Positions 53,729 through 63,345 of a stretch of 64,000 nucleotides of DNA are shown here, one piece after another (within the stretch, counting starts at the first letter, position 1; each line of letters opens with the position of its first letter). The DNA comes from an uncultured Alphaproteobacteria bacterium (GTDB lineage Bacteria > Pseudomonadota > Alphaproteobacteria > Paracaedibacterales > CAIULA01). The stretch covers positions 1 through 64,000 of the forward strand of contig CAIULA010000009.1 of the NCBI GenBank assembly GCA_903899945.1. Reading direction: 5' to 3'. A program made the translations under genes and the position numbers. Under the pieces are notes generated by a model. It was not told where the DNA came from. It was given only the letters and a program-made list of their open reading frames with translations, and made no database searches.

Positions 53729-54953
53729 CGTTATTACCATTGTCAGTATTAGAAGAATTATTATCATCAGAAATGTATCCATTAGATTTATCATCCATAA
53801 ATAGTGGATGCTTCTCGATCACCACATCTGCAATTTTATCAAGTTCATTATGGTGATGCGCGTAATCCTTTAAGAATATTTTTTCCCTGCGCGCCAACGC
53901 TTTACATCTTTGAATTAGCTCGGCTAATGGGGATAATAATAAACCATTCAAAGTAACAAAAACTGCGCTAGCTATCACAATAATCTGTACAATTGAGTTA
54001 ATGATTTCCCATAATATTTTCTTAGAAAAAGCCAGATTAAGATCTTGAAATGATTTAACAACAGTAATTTTTCCAATATTGTTTCCACCAAAATCAAGTA
54101 ACGGAGCAAAAGCAATCCCTTCTTCCGTCCCATTAATGATCGGAAATATGATGTTCAAATCAGATCTTTTTTGAAGGTTATCTTTATTAACCGAAGCAAG
54201 AATTTTTTCTTTATTACTTGAATCTATATAATAAAAACCACCAACAGTATTAGATTTCACTTCTGCTGATTTTTGATTTCCACCTGATTTAATACTTAGC
54301 TGAGTGCAGGTATCTTCAAAAATCTTTTTATCAATAAAAACACCTATCTCAGACGATGTTAATTCCTTTATTTTATTGATTATATTTTTCAACGTAAAAA
54401 CAAACTCAACACTGCCGATATGGCCATTACGATCTGAGACCGGAACCACACCTCTGATGCCTAAACCAGCACGGCCAAGTTCAAGCCCTCTTTGTGGATG
54501 CTTTTCGTTGTTGACTAAAACAATTGTTTTCCGAAAACCACTTAAATCTTCACCATAATCACCATCTTTATGGAGTTTCAAAAAAGTCATAGCTGGAGCT
54601 TTATGAAATTGTATCTCGCTCACAAAATATTCTTGCTTTTGATTCAAAAACATTGGTTTTAGTTGTTCAATAATCCATTTACGATCTTCTCTTCTAAAAG
54701 CTTCCGCTATTTCGGGAATACTTGCCAACATCACAGCACGTGATTCAGCGAGCATTGCTGTTTGATCTATATCAGATTTTATTTTCTCAACAATATCTTC
54801 TAAGACAGCGCGTTTCGTTTCAAAAAGCGCTTTCTTTTGAGTCATATATGACAAGAGGACGCTTCCGCCAACAGCTAATATAACAAACAGAATCACCATT
54901 ATTGGAGCTTTTACTCTAAGCTGTGTTTTTTTAAAATTTGCAAAGAGAAACAT
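53697..54953 (-). CDS. Membrane dCache sensor protein without output domain, copy 1
   Basis: A 418-residue paralogue of the protein on the other side of the channel: membrane helix (about 15-36), periplasmic double Cache domain with FHKAPAMTFLKLHKDGDYGEDL-type motif (FH, FLKLHK, GEDLS) and GRAGLGIRGVVPVS, second helix (about 315-340), HAMP-like stretch (SPLAELIQRCKALARRE, HNELDKIADVV) and an Asp/Asn/Ser-rich tail. No output module follows. Its 3' end overlaps the channel start, implying translational coupling. It lacks a clear ribosome binding site. Function as a ligand-binding partner of the channel is inferred. Confidence 0.8.
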   Translation of the reverse strand: MFLFANFKKTQLRVKAPIMVILFVILAVGGSVLLSYMTQKKALFETKRAVLEDIVEKIKSDIDQTAMLAESRAVMLASIPEIAEAFRREDRKWIIEQLKPMFLNQKQEYFVSEIQFHKAPAMTFLKLHKDGDYGEDLSGFRKTIVLVNNEKHPQRGLELGRAGLGIRGVVPVSDRNGHIGSVEFVFTLKNIINKIKELTSSEIGVFIDKKIFEDTCTQLSIKSGGNQKSAEVKSNTVGGFYYIDSSNKEKILASVNKDNLQKRSDLNIIFPIINGTEEGIAFAPLLDFGGNNIGKITVVKSFQDLNLAFSKKILWEIINSIVQIIVIASAVFVTLNGLLLSPLAELIQRCKALARREKIFLKDYAHHHNELDKIADVVIEKHPLFMDDKSNGYISDDNNSSNTDNGNNDASMLSSLIS

Positions 54954-55042
54954 TGAATGTTGTTTTTATTAAGGACTCTAATGCTATCTTGCAACAGAAA
55001 TACTTAATAAGTTGTAAACTTTAAAAACAGTGAATAAAAACT

Positions 55043-55726
55043 TTACACATCTTGAAAACTCAATGGAAAATCACGCTCGCTCTCTTTCAAAAGATCCAAC
55101 AGAATCTCCACAAATTCATTCTCGGGCGCATGTTCTTCCTTCAGCTCATTGATTATATCTTCATCAGGATAGGGAACATTCTCTACTTGATGGGAATTTA
55201 GAAAATGAAATATATTTAGGTGCCCATCTAAAGCAGCCTGTGTTGCCGCATTATTAATTCCATCTTGGTCAGGATAGGGTATATGTGTAAATTGATGCTC
55301 TAACAAATATTGTACAATTTCTAAATTCCCAGCTCTGGCACCTGCACCAAGGGCCCAATTAATCCCGATCTGATCAGGAAGGGGCACTTCTTTTATTGAA
55401 TGTTGAATTAGATATTTTACAATATCCAGATCTCCATAACTTGCAGCACGCATAAGACTAATATTGATTCCGTGCTGGTCAGGAGAAAATAAATTGACCT
55501 TACTATTATTAATTATAGTTTTTAAAGCATCGCCTTGCCCATTACCAGCTGCGCATTCAACCGCCCAATTAATCCCGGTTTGATCAGCAAGAGTAAACAA
55601 TTCTCGAATAGTGTGTATATCGCCAATCTGAGCAGCTTGATGAATTTGATGATTATGTAAAGAAGCCAAAGCGTCCTGGACCCATAACATACATACGTAC
55701 ACTGCAAAAACCAAAGCTTTATTCAT
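55043..55726 (-). CDS. Secreted ankyrin-repeat protein
   Basis: The 227-residue protein starts MNKALVFAVYVCMLWVQDAL, a signal peptide ending near ALA-S. It then has about five ankyrin-like repeats of 33-35 residues, each joined by the unusual turn PDQ-x-GIN (DQTGIN, DQHGIN, DQIGIN, DQDGIN, and PDEDIIN last), with G-x-L-x-IVKYLI/IVQYLL helices. The tail is acidic. It ends 89 bases before the dCache gene on the same strand, so it may belong to the same unit. Ankyrin proteins of intracellular bacteria are often effectors; a periplasmic binding role is equally possible. Confidence 0.82.
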   Translation of the reverse strand: MNKALVFAVYVCMLWVQDALASLHNHQIHQAAQIGDIHTIRELFTLADQTGINWAVECAAGNGQGDALKTIINNSKVNLFSPDQHGINISLMRAASYGDLDIVKYLIQHSIKEVPLPDQIGINWALGAGARAGNLEIVQYLLEHQFTHIPYPDQDGINNAATQAALDGHLNIFHFLNSHQVENVPYPDEDIINELKEEHAPENEFVEILLDLLKESERDFPLSFQDV

Positions 55727-55865
55727 TTTAATATTCAAAAAAACAAATTCTTACACTTATATAAAAATATAACTTCAAATAGTTAATTTATAATGAATAT
55801 TTCACACTTAACCAAAATTCTTCACCAGCAAACTGTTTCGATGCATTCTGCTCAGAACAAAATCC

Positions 55866-55893
55866 TTGACATATTTTCCATAAAAAGTTAGAC
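55866..55893 (+). promoter_or_regulatory. Promoter of rplU-rpmA
   Basis: A perfect TTGACA (55866-55871) is followed 16 bases later by TTAGAC (55888-55893), a weak -10. The transcript would have a leader of about 75 bases before rplU. The remaining part of the 55727-55976 gap is AT-rich with no gene. Confidence 0.45.
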
Positions 55894-55976
55894 AGGAGTA
55901 TTGGTTTCTGTTTGCTTAACAGAAGCTGAAGAAGTTATTTCGTTCATCATAATTATTTATAAAGAGTTAGTGGACC

Positions 55977-56327
55977 ATGTTTGCAATTGTAAAAACTGGC
56001 GGAAAGCAATATAGAGTTGCTGAGAATAATATAATCCGCGTAGAAAAGCTCGAAGCTGAGGCTGGAGCAAAAATTAGTCTAGGCGAAGTTCTGATGCTCA
56101 GCGATGGGAAAAAAGTAACCGTTGGATTACCTACCGTACAAGGTGCTCAGGTTGAGGCTACGGTCCTTGAACAGATGCGTGATCGTAAAGTGATTGTTTT
56201 TAAAAAGACACGTCGTCACAATTATCGCCGCAAAAAAGGTCATCGTCAAAACTTGACTGTTTTGAAAATCACTAAAATTATTGGAGCAAAAGCTGCAGCT
56301 CCTAAGGCACAAGCAGAGGAGAAGTAA
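55977..56327 (+). CDS. rplU: 50S ribosomal protein L21
   Basis: A 23S rRNA-binding protein of the large subunit. The N-terminal [14 protein letters not shown] is diagnostic and [11 protein letters not shown] carries the family C-terminal signature. At 116 residues it has a short Ala/Lys/Glu-rich tail common in alphaproteobacteria. It is followed 3 bases later by rpmA; the usual downstream obgE is absent. Confidence 0.98.
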   Translation: MFAIVKTGGKQYRVAENNIIRVEKLEAEAGAKISLGEVLMLSDGKKVTVGLPTVQGAQVEATVLEQMRDRKVIVFKKTRRHNYRRKKGHRQNLTVLKITKIIGAKAAAPKAQAEEK

Positions 56328-56330
56328 ACT

Positions 56331-56585
56331 ATGGCAACGAAAAAAGCTGGTGGTAGTTCTAGGAACGGCCGCGACTCAGATGGTCAACGTTTAGGCGTCA
56401 AAAAATTCGGCGGAGAACACGTTCTTTCTGGTAATATTTTAGTTCGTCAACGCGGAACAAAGTTCCACCCTGGTTCAAACGTAGGCATGGGTAAAGATCA
56501 TACTCTTTTTGCAACAATCGAAGGACACGTCCAATTTTCAAAAGGACGCGACAACCGTTCTTATATTTGCGTACTTCCTGCGTAA
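56331..56585 (+). CDS. rpmA: 50S ribosomal protein L27
   Basis: Its N-terminal tail reaches the peptidyl transferase centre. The 84-residue protein reads [20 protein letters not shown] at the start, then [10 protein letters not shown] and [21 protein letters not shown], all diagnostic. A strong terminator follows. Confidence 0.98.
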   Translation: MATKKAGGSSRNGRDSDGQRLGVKKFGGEHVLSGNILVRQRGTKFHPGSNVGMGKDHTLFATIEGHVQFSKGRDNRSYICVLPA

Positions 56586-56618
56586 ACTGGATTTTCTCAG
56601 AGAAGTATTCTTAAAATT

Positions 56619-56656
56619 AATCGCTTGAGGCTTTATGTCCCAAGCGATTTTTTTTA
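56619..56656 (+). terminator. Terminator of rplU-rpmA
   Basis: AATCGCTTG (56619-56627) and CAAGCGATT (56641-56649) form a perfect 9-bp stem with a 13-base loop, followed by a run of T. It separates the ribosomal protein genes from ppsA. Confidence 0.92.
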
Positions 56657-56739
56657 TTCTCTTAACCCCACCTTAACCATTATCCCCTATTTCTTTACTT
56701 AAGAGATAAAACGACCCTTTCTTATAAATGTGGTGGTAT

Positions 56740-59121
56740 ATGGAAACAATTTTATGGTTCAAGCAGATACGGCTAGCTGACACTCAAAAAGTAGGGGGGA
56801 AAAATGCCTCGCTTGGAGAAATGATCAGTCAACTTTCCCAAAAGGGTATCAGAGTCCCGAATGGATTTGCAATCACCACGGCTGCATTTAAAGAATTTAT
56901 TAGTTTTAACCTCTTAGATAAAAAGATAGACGATATTTTAAAACGCCTTGATATATCAGACATTAAGGCTGCCTCTAAATCTTCCACAGAGATTCGTTCT
57001 GCTATTGAACAGGGTTGTTTCCCGGCAGAAATCGAAGAAGCTATCAGAAAAGCTTATCAGCAACTAGAAGATCAGTTATCTCACCCAGTTAACGTAGCTG
57101 TTCGATCAAGCGCTGTTGGAGAAGACTCAAAGGATGCCTCTTTTGCCGGGCAACAAGAAACCTATCTTCATGTAAATGGTATTGAAAACGTACTGATTGC
57201 AATTAAAAAAGTTTTTTCCTCATTGTACGATGAGAGAACTCTTTCCTACCGATTCGATAAAGGATTCTCAAATATGTCCCTTTCTATTTCAGTTGGCATT
57301 CAACAAATGGTTCATGCCGATGAAGGAGCAAGTGGCGTTATGTTTACACTGGATACCGAATCTGGATTTAATGATGTCATCCTTATCAATGCTTCCTACG
57401 GCTTAGGTGAAGCCGTTGTTCAAGGTGAAGTCATTCCTGACGAGTTTTATGTTCATAAAAAAACTTTAGGAAAAGTTAAAAACTCTATTCTCTCTAGAAC
57501 ACTTGGAAATAAAAAATACAAAGCGACTTACTCGAAGATTAATGAAGTTGATAAAACTCTCATCCTCTCCCCAGTTTACGAAGAATTACAAAATATATTC
57601 TCCATTTCAGACGAAGAAGTTCTTGAGCTTGCAAAATATGGACTATTGATCGAAGAACATTACCAACAGCCCATGGACATTGAATGGGCCAAGGATGGAA
57701 TAGATGGAAAAATCTATATTCTGCAAGCACGCCCAGAAACAGTCGTTTCTTCTTTACAAAAGAGTAATACTATAACCAGATACACTTTAACCTCTTTCTC
57801 CAAAGTTTTAGCTGAAGGAAGAGCTGTTGGTCAAAAAATTAGCACCGGAAAAGTCTGTGCTTTAAACGACCCAACTGAGATGGATCGTTTTAAAAATGGC
57901 GATATTCTTTCAACAGATATAACCGATCCCAATTGGGAACCTATCATGAAAAAAGCCTCAGCCATTTTAACAAAACGAGGTGGACGTACTTGTCACGCAG
58001 CAATCGTCGCGCGCGAGCTTGGCATACCCGCACTAGTGGGATGCGGAGAATCTTTAAACCTTTTGCACGAAGGACAAAGTGTTACAGTTTCTTGCGCAGA
58101 GGGTGACATGGGTTATGTTTATGAGGGAATTCTTGAGTTTACAGTTCATGATTTAACTTTAGATTCCATGCCTCCTTGCCCTGTAAAAATTGCGATGAAT
58201 GTTGGAAATCCCCATCTTGCTTATCGATTTCAATCAACGCCTAACACTGGCATTGGACTTGCGCGTTTAGAGTTTATTATCAATTCTATGATTGGCATTC
58301 ATCCCATGGCAGCCCATAATTTTCCTCATTTACCTATAGATCTAAAAATGAAATTAAGAGAAAAATGCGACGGTTATGCATCGCCAAAAGACTTTTTTGT
58401 TGAAAAAATGGCCGAAGGCATCTCAACTTTAGCAGCTGCCTTTTGGCCAAAACCTGTTATTGTCCGTCTTTCTGACTTTAAATCAAATGAGTACCGAAAC
58501 CTAATTGGTGGCGAACTTTATGAACCCTTAGAAGAAAACCCAATGATTGGCTGGAGAGGTGCCTCTCGATACATATCTCCCAATTTTAAGGATTGCTTTA
58601 CCATGGAATGTGAAGCCTTAAAACGAGCTAGAGATGACAAAGGGCTTAAAAATGTAGAAATCATGATCCCCTTTGTCAGAACTGTTTCAGAACTTCAAGC
58701 AGTCATTCAAGAACTGGAATCACATAGCTTAAAGCGAGGCGTTGATGGTCTTCGCATTATTATGATGTGTGAAATCCCTTCTAATGCCCTTTTGGCAGAT
58801 CAATTTCTTGAACATATCGACGGGTTTTCTATTGGATCTAATGATATGACCCAATTGACCTTAGGCGTAGATCGCGACTCTGGTTTAATGCAACATTCTT
58901 TTGATGAACGCGATGAAGCCGTAAAAGTTATGCTGAAAATGGCCATACAGGCCTGCCGCAAGGCAAATAAATACGTTGGCATTTGTGGCCAAGGCCCTTC
59001 TGATTACCCAGAACTTGCAAAATGGCTAGCTGAGGAAGGGATTGAAAGTATTTCCCTAAATCCTGATACGGTTATTGATACTTGGCTTTTTTTAGCTAAA
59101 GCTCTACAGACAGATCAATAA
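56740..59121 (+). CDS. ppsA: Phosphoenolpyruvate synthase
   Basis: It makes PEP from pyruvate and ATP for gluconeogenesis. The protein of about 793 residues has the N-terminal nucleotide-binding domain (QKVGGKNASLGEM, VAVRSSAVGEDSKDASFAGQ), the swivelling phosphohistidine domain with GGRTCHAAIVARELGIPA, and the C-terminal PEP/pyruvate barrel (GIGLARLEF, GSNDMTQLTLGVDRD, CGQGPSDYP). ATG 56740 is preferred to ATG 56728 because METILWFKQI aligns with relatives and GGTGG precedes it. It overlaps the convergent Nudix gene by 7 bases. Confidence 0.96.
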   Translation: METILWFKQIRLADTQKVGGKNASLGEMISQLSQKGIRVPNGFAITTAAFKEFISFNLLDKKIDDILKRLDISDIKAASKSSTEIRSAIEQGCFPAEIEEAIRKAYQQLEDQLSHPVNVAVRSSAVGEDSKDASFAGQQETYLHVNGIENVLIAIKKVFSSLYDERTLSYRFDKGFSNMSLSISVGIQQMVHADEGASGVMFTLDTESGFNDVILINASYGLGEAVVQGEVIPDEFYVHKKTLGKVKNSILSRTLGNKKYKATYSKINEVDKTLILSPVYEELQNIFSISDEEVLELAKYGLLIEEHYQQPMDIEWAKDGIDGKIYILQARPETVVSSLQKSNTITRYTLTSFSKVLAEGRAVGQKISTGKVCALNDPTEMDRFKNGDILSTDITDPNWEPIMKKASAILTKRGGRTCHAAIVARELGIPALVGCGESLNLLHEGQSVTVSCAEGDMGYVYEGILEFTVHDLTLDSMPPCPVKIAMNVGNPHLAYRFQSTPNTGIGLARLEFIINSMIGIHPMAAHNFPHLPIDLKMKLREKCDGYASPKDFFVEKMAEGISTLAAAFWPKPVIVRLSDFKSNEYRNLIGGELYEPLEENPMIGWRGASRYISPNFKDCFTMECEALKRARDDKGLKNVEIMIPFVRTVSELQAVIQELESHSLKRGVDGLRIIMMCEIPSNALLADQFLEHIDGFSIGSNDMTQLTLGVDRDSGLMQHSFDERDEAVKVMLKMAIQACRKANKYVGICGQGPSDYPELAKWLAEEGIESISLNPDTVIDTWLFLAKALQTDQ

Positions 59122-59669
59122 ATAGTTTCCAACTTTTTCATAAACCGTCCCATTTGTGGATCTGTGCGGGGATAAGGAATATTATCAAAAGAAAACCACT
59201 GAATGCCATGGAATTCTCTTTGATCAAAATCGAGCGTTTGATGAATGTCACCTTCTAAAAGATACCACAAGGAAACATCTGTATGAATAATACCGTCTTC
59301 GTTATCAAGGCCACCCGTAGGTGTTGCCGTTAAAAAGAATGGCGTATCTTGAATAAATTTTGCCCTGATTCCAAGCTCTTCTTCCATTTCGCGCTCGACT
59401 GTTACGCGAGGATGTTCGTCTAGCTCAACATGTCCCCCTGATGGCAACCAAAGCTGAGCCTTTTTGTGATCGACCAAAAGGACCTGTCTTTCGGTCTTAT
59501 CCACCAGCAGAAAATATGAAACAAGATGCTTTGGCGGTGTTGCAGGTTTTTCCAACCTAAAAATCTCAGCATCCGATCGGATCCAATCAAGTGTTTCCCT
59601 AATCTGAAATTTCTCGAGATCATCATAAGGTGCAATACCCTGAATCAGTTCAGCAATCTCATTTCGCAT
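59115..59669 (-). CDS. Nudix hydrolase
   Basis: The 184-residue protein has a full Nudix box, G-x5-E-x7-REUxEExGU, in GHVELDEHPRVTVEREMEEELGI, preceded by WLPSGG. The N-terminal 45 residues form a helical extension of the kind seen in NUDIX proteins annotated only as generic hydrolases. ATG 59669 follows the glyS stop; an earlier ATG at 59702 would overlap glyS by 29 bases. The substrate is unknown. Confidence 0.87.
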   Translation of the reverse strand: MRNEIAELIQGIAPYDDLEKFQIRETLDWIRSDAEIFRLEKPATPPKHLVSYFLLVDKTERQVLLVDHKKAQLWLPSGGHVELDEHPRVTVEREMEEELGIRAKFIQDTPFFLTATPTGGLDNEDGIIHTDVSLWYLLEGDIHQTLDFDQREFHGIQWFSFDNIPYPRTDPQMGRFMKKLETIY

Positions 59670-59673
59670 CTGC

Positions 59674-61698
59674 TCATCCCTGTAATTTCGAGAAATCAGC
59701 AATTTGATTCACAAGGCTGATAAAATGATTCAAAAGCGCATAACGATTTTCTTTTAATTTTTCGTCATCAACGTTAACCGTAACTGTATCAAAGAAGGCG
59801 TCAATAGGTTTGCGTAAAGAAGCTAATAATGTCATCACCTCTTGATAATTATGATTATTTAAAAGATCTTGGTATTTTTGCTCAAGGGCAGTAAGAGCGA
59901 CAAACAACTGTTTTTCAGCTAGTTCTTTTAAAAAGCTTTCATTTATTATGTTCTTTATTACTTCACCTTTGGATAAAATGCCGGATGACCGTTTATAGGC
60001 AGCCTTTAGGGCGATGCCTGACTCAGTTTTCAAAAAGGATTGAAGGGCTGCTATGGATTTACAGTCAACCCATAGGTTACCTGACTTTTTAGCAAAGATT
60101 GCATCGATACAATCATGATCAAACCCTTTAGACAAAAGATCCGCACTGAAGCGATCATAAAGAAAGGGCAGAATTTCATTTTCTGCAATCACAATATCAA
60201 CTTTTATATACTCTCTGACCGTAATATCAATCATCTTGTTTAACAAACAATCTTTAAGATCATTTTCAACAATCAGCCTTATAATGCCAAGGGCTGCTCG
60301 CCTTAAACCAAAGGGATCTTTAGAACCCGTTGGTTTTAAACCAACGCCTAAAAATCCAACAAGAGTGTCCAATTTATCCATTAGAGCAAGCTCAACACTA
60401 ACAGAAGCGGCAGGACACATATCAAACGGTCCTTTGGGCTGATAATATTCTCGCAGAGCCGCTGCAATCTCTGGCTTTTCACCTTTTTCTATTGCATAAA
60501 TCTCGCCCATAATCCCTTGAAGCTCTGGAAATTCGCCAACCATTTCTGTTAGCAGATCATTTTTACAAAGCCCTGCCGCCCGCTTGCCATCAGACGAAGA
60601 CATCAAATTTTGCAAACGCCTTACCTTATCGCCCAAACTTCCCAGTTTAGCATGAAAAACGATTTGATCTAATTTTTCGATCTTACCTTCAAAATCGCTC
60701 TTTGTATCCACATCATAAAAGAATGCTGCATCAGAAAGACGGGCGCGCAGGACCCTCTCCAAACCATCTAACATTAAATGGTTATCGGGTTTAGCCGGAA
60801 CATTGGTGATAACACCAAAGAAAGGCGCAATAGGGCCATTGTTATCAACAATGGTGAAATACTTTTGATGCACGCGCATCGATGTAGACATAACAACGCC
60901 AGGCAAATGCATAAAGGATTCCTCGATTTTACCCAGATGCGCAAACGGATAATCAACAAGGCCTGCGACTTCTTCTAAAAGACCCTGGTCTTCTTTCATC
61001 ACCAAGCCTTTGGCCGCAGCTTGTTCTACAAGCAGCGCTTTAATCATTTCCTGGCGTTTTTGATGATCCAAAATCACAAAGGCCTTTTCCAATTGCTGCT
61101 TGTAATCATCAAAATCCGTAATCGTCAAAGCCTTTGGCGCTAAGAAACGATGACCAAAGGTTGTATTACTTGTATTAATCCCAAAATCTGGCACGTTAAA
61201 AACCACAGGCTTTCCATCATACACGCACAGAATAGACCTGATGGGACGGATCCAGGGTTTGCTCATCCCCTTGGTCTGGTGGTTATACCATCGCATGGTC
61301 TTGGGCCATGGCATAGCATCCATTACCTCGTTCAAAATCTGATGCAATAACTCTTGAATTGGTTTTCCCTCTTGGTTTAATTCGGCATACCAATACTCAT
61401 CTTTTTGAATCAATTGATCTTTTGTTTTTCCAGTGGACTTTAAAAACCCGGCCAAAGCAGCCTCAGGCGCAGACACCCTAGGGCCACGCCGCACTTCCTT
61501 AGTCCCTTGGGTATTAGCAGCCAGATCTGTAATACGCGCCGTTAGACGCTGTGGCGCCACATAGGTTTCAACCGCCTTAAACGTGGCATTTTTTTCAGTT
61601 AATGCTTTTATCCACAGCTCTCTAAAGTCAGCCTGTGCTTGTAATTGCATACGAGCAGGAATTTCTTCGGAATAAATTTCAATAAGGAGTTCTGTCAT
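59674..61698 (-). CDS. glyS: Glycyl-tRNA synthetase beta subunit
   Basis: The tRNA-binding subunit of the alpha2-beta2 bacterial glycyl-tRNA synthetase. The 674-residue protein starts MTELLIEIYSEEIPARMQ and has RRGPRVSAPEAALAGFLKS-type sequence, the HD-like region, VGFLGVGLKPTGSKDPFGLRRAALGIIR (GSKDPFGLRRAA) and a C-terminal DALR-type domain. It starts one base after glyQ ends. Confidence 0.96.
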   Translation of the reverse strand: MTELLIEIYSEEIPARMQLQAQADFRELWIKALTEKNATFKAVETYVAPQRLTARITDLAANTQGTKEVRRGPRVSAPEAALAGFLKSTGKTKDQLIQKDEYWYAELNQEGKPIQELLHQILNEVMDAMPWPKTMRWYNHQTKGMSKPWIRPIRSILCVYDGKPVVFNVPDFGINTSNTTFGHRFLAPKALTITDFDDYKQQLEKAFVILDHQKRQEMIKALLVEQAAAKGLVMKEDQGLLEEVAGLVDYPFAHLGKIEESFMHLPGVVMSTSMRVHQKYFTIVDNNGPIAPFFGVITNVPAKPDNHLMLDGLERVLRARLSDAAFFYDVDTKSDFEGKIEKLDQIVFHAKLGSLGDKVRRLQNLMSSSDGKRAAGLCKNDLLTEMVGEFPELQGIMGEIYAIEKGEKPEIAAALREYYQPKGPFDMCPAASVSVELALMDKLDTLVGFLGVGLKPTGSKDPFGLRRAALGIIRLIVENDLKDCLLNKMIDITVREYIKVDIVIAENEILPFLYDRFSADLLSKGFDHDCIDAIFAKKSGNLWVDCKSIAALQSFLKTESGIALKAAYKRSSGILSKGEVIKNIINESFLKELAEKQLFVALTALEQKYQDLLNNHNYQEVMTLLASLRKPIDAFFDTVTVNVDDEKLKENRYALLNHFISLVNQIADFSKLQG

Positions 61699-61699
61699 C

Positions 61700-62578
61700 T
61701 TAACTAACCTCTTTCAAACCTTGCACCCATGCCTCGCAGCATTTTTTAGCCAAATCGCGAACGCGCGCTATATACCCTGCCCGCTCAGTCACGCTGATAA
61801 CGCCCCTTGCATCCAAAAGGTTGAAATAATGGTTCGCCTTAACACACTGTTCATAAGCGGGAAGAATTAATGATATTTTCAAAAGGTCATTACATTCCTT
61901 TTCACAATCTGCAAAGTGCTGAAAAAGAACATGCGTATTGGCAGCCTCAAAATTATATGTAGAAAACTCTTGTTCAGCCCGTTTGAACACATCGCCATAG
62001 GTCAGCTTTCCTTCTCCTTCCAGGCCATTCCAGTTAATGTCAAAATGGCTCTCTACGCCTTGAATAAAAGTTGCAATTCGCTCAAGCCCATAAGTGATCT
62101 CAACAGGAACTGGATTGCATTCAATGCCGCCAACTTGCTGGAAATAAGTATATTGGGTAATTTCCATTCCATCGCACCACACTTCCCAACCCAGACCCGC
62201 TGCTCCCAAAGATGGATTTTCCCAGTCATCCTCAACGAAACGAATATCATGGCACGCAAGATCAAAACCAACAGCCTCCAAGCTTTTCAGATAAAGCTCT
62301 TGGGGGTTTGGTGGGCAAGGTTTCATAATGACTTGAAATTGATAATAATGCTGAGTTCGATTGGGATTTTCCCCATAACGCCCATCCTTTGGACGCCTAC
62401 AGGGCTGCACAAAAGCTGCATTCCATAAATCAGGCCCTAATGCCCTTAAAGTCGTAGCAGGGTGAGACGTCCCTGCCCCAACCTCAGTATCATAAGGTTG
62501 CAGAATCACACACCCTTGATCCGCCCAGAATTTCTGTAGATCAAAGATCATTTGTTGAAAGGATTTTGCTAAGGTCAC
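61700..62578 (-). CDS. glyQ: Glycyl-tRNA synthetase alpha subunit
   Basis: The catalytic subunit; motifs include [40 protein letters not shown] in part, [17 protein letters not shown], and [19 protein letters not shown]. The frame is open to ATG 62644, but family proteins start just before the LQxFW motif, so GTG 62578 (292 residues, [10 protein letters not shown]) is the best start; the next ATG, 62551, would cut into conserved sequence. Co-transcribed with glyS. Confidence 0.95.
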   Translation of the reverse strand: MTLAKSFQQMIFDLQKFWADQGCVILQPYDTEVGAGTSHPATTLRALGPDLWNAAFVQPCRRPKDGRYGENPNRTQHYYQFQVIMKPCPPNPQELYLKSLEAVGFDLACHDIRFVEDDWENPSLGAAGLGWEVWCDGMEITQYTYFQQVGGIECNPVPVEITYGLERIATFIQGVESHFDINWNGLEGEGKLTYGDVFKRAEQEFSTYNFEAANTHVLFQHFADCEKECNDLLKISLILPAYEQCVKANHYFNLLDARGVISVTERAGYIARVRDLAKKCCEAWVQGLKEVS

Positions 62579-62670
62579 GAACAAACTCAAATTTACAATG
62601 AAAACATATGAACAAACGTAACTGATGTCTATGAATGCAGTCAATGGATCTCAAGAATTACTTAGCAATA

Positions 62671-63345
62671 TCATAAACTGTTTCCATACAAAAGCTCACG
62701 AATGAGAGGAATTGTAATTGTCCTATGGTGAACAGCTGCATAACGGTCAAGCTTATTGACCCAAGCGTTGACTGCCCCAAAAGATCGTTCAATATGTTTT
62801 AATAAATAATCAATAGTCTCAAGGGATGCCCTCATCCCTCGTTCGTGAAGCTGCTTTTGGAAAATAGCTGTTAAAAGAGCATCATCGGGCTGCCCCAGCT
62901 CAACAGATACAATTGTGGAAAGGCGTGACTTTAAATCCGGCAAAATTGTTTCCCACTGGGTTGGCGGTTTTTTTGCCGTCATCATTAAAAAAATATCACT
63001 TTCACGAACACAGTTATAAAAATGAAAGAGCCATTCAGAATGATCTTTTGAAAGTAAATCTGCATTATCCAAAACGATCACCTTTGCTTCCTCTATCATT
63101 TCATAGGGGCTTTGTAGTTCAAGCGATTTTGCATCCCAGTAAAAAGCCTTTGCCTTGTTTTGAAAAGTGTGAGCAAGATGCGTTTTTCCAGATCCCGCTT
63201 CGCCAAACACACAAACAAACCTTACATTTTGCCAGTTAGGCCATGTATCGACCCAGCTCATAGCATCTTTATTACAATCACCCAATGTCCATGCTGTGCG
63301 TGTATAAAGAGAAACCGTGTTGAGTGGCAGCAAGAGTTGTTTCAT
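62671..63345 (-). CDS. hda: DnaA-related Hda-like protein
   Basis: It would inactivate DnaA-ATP at the sliding clamp after initiation. The 224-residue AAA+ protein starts MKQLLLPLNT, a clamp-binding QLLLPL motif as in Hda, then Walker A GEAGSGKTHLA, Walker B IVLDNADLL, sensor 1 MMTAKKPP, and arginine in LKSRLSTIVSVEL. It lacks the DNA-binding domain IV of DnaA. Alphaproteobacterial HdaA proteins have this form. Start ATG 63345. Confidence 0.85.
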   Translation of the reverse strand: MKQLLLPLNTVSLYTRTAWTLGDCNKDAMSWVDTWPNWQNVRFVCVFGEAGSGKTHLAHTFQNKAKAFYWDAKSLELQSPYEMIEEAKVIVLDNADLLSKDHSEWLFHFYNCVRESDIFLMMTAKKPPTQWETILPDLKSRLSTIVSVELGQPDDALLTAIFQKQLHERGMRASLETIDYLLKHIERSFGAVNAWVNKLDRYAAVHHRTITIPLIRELLYGNSL

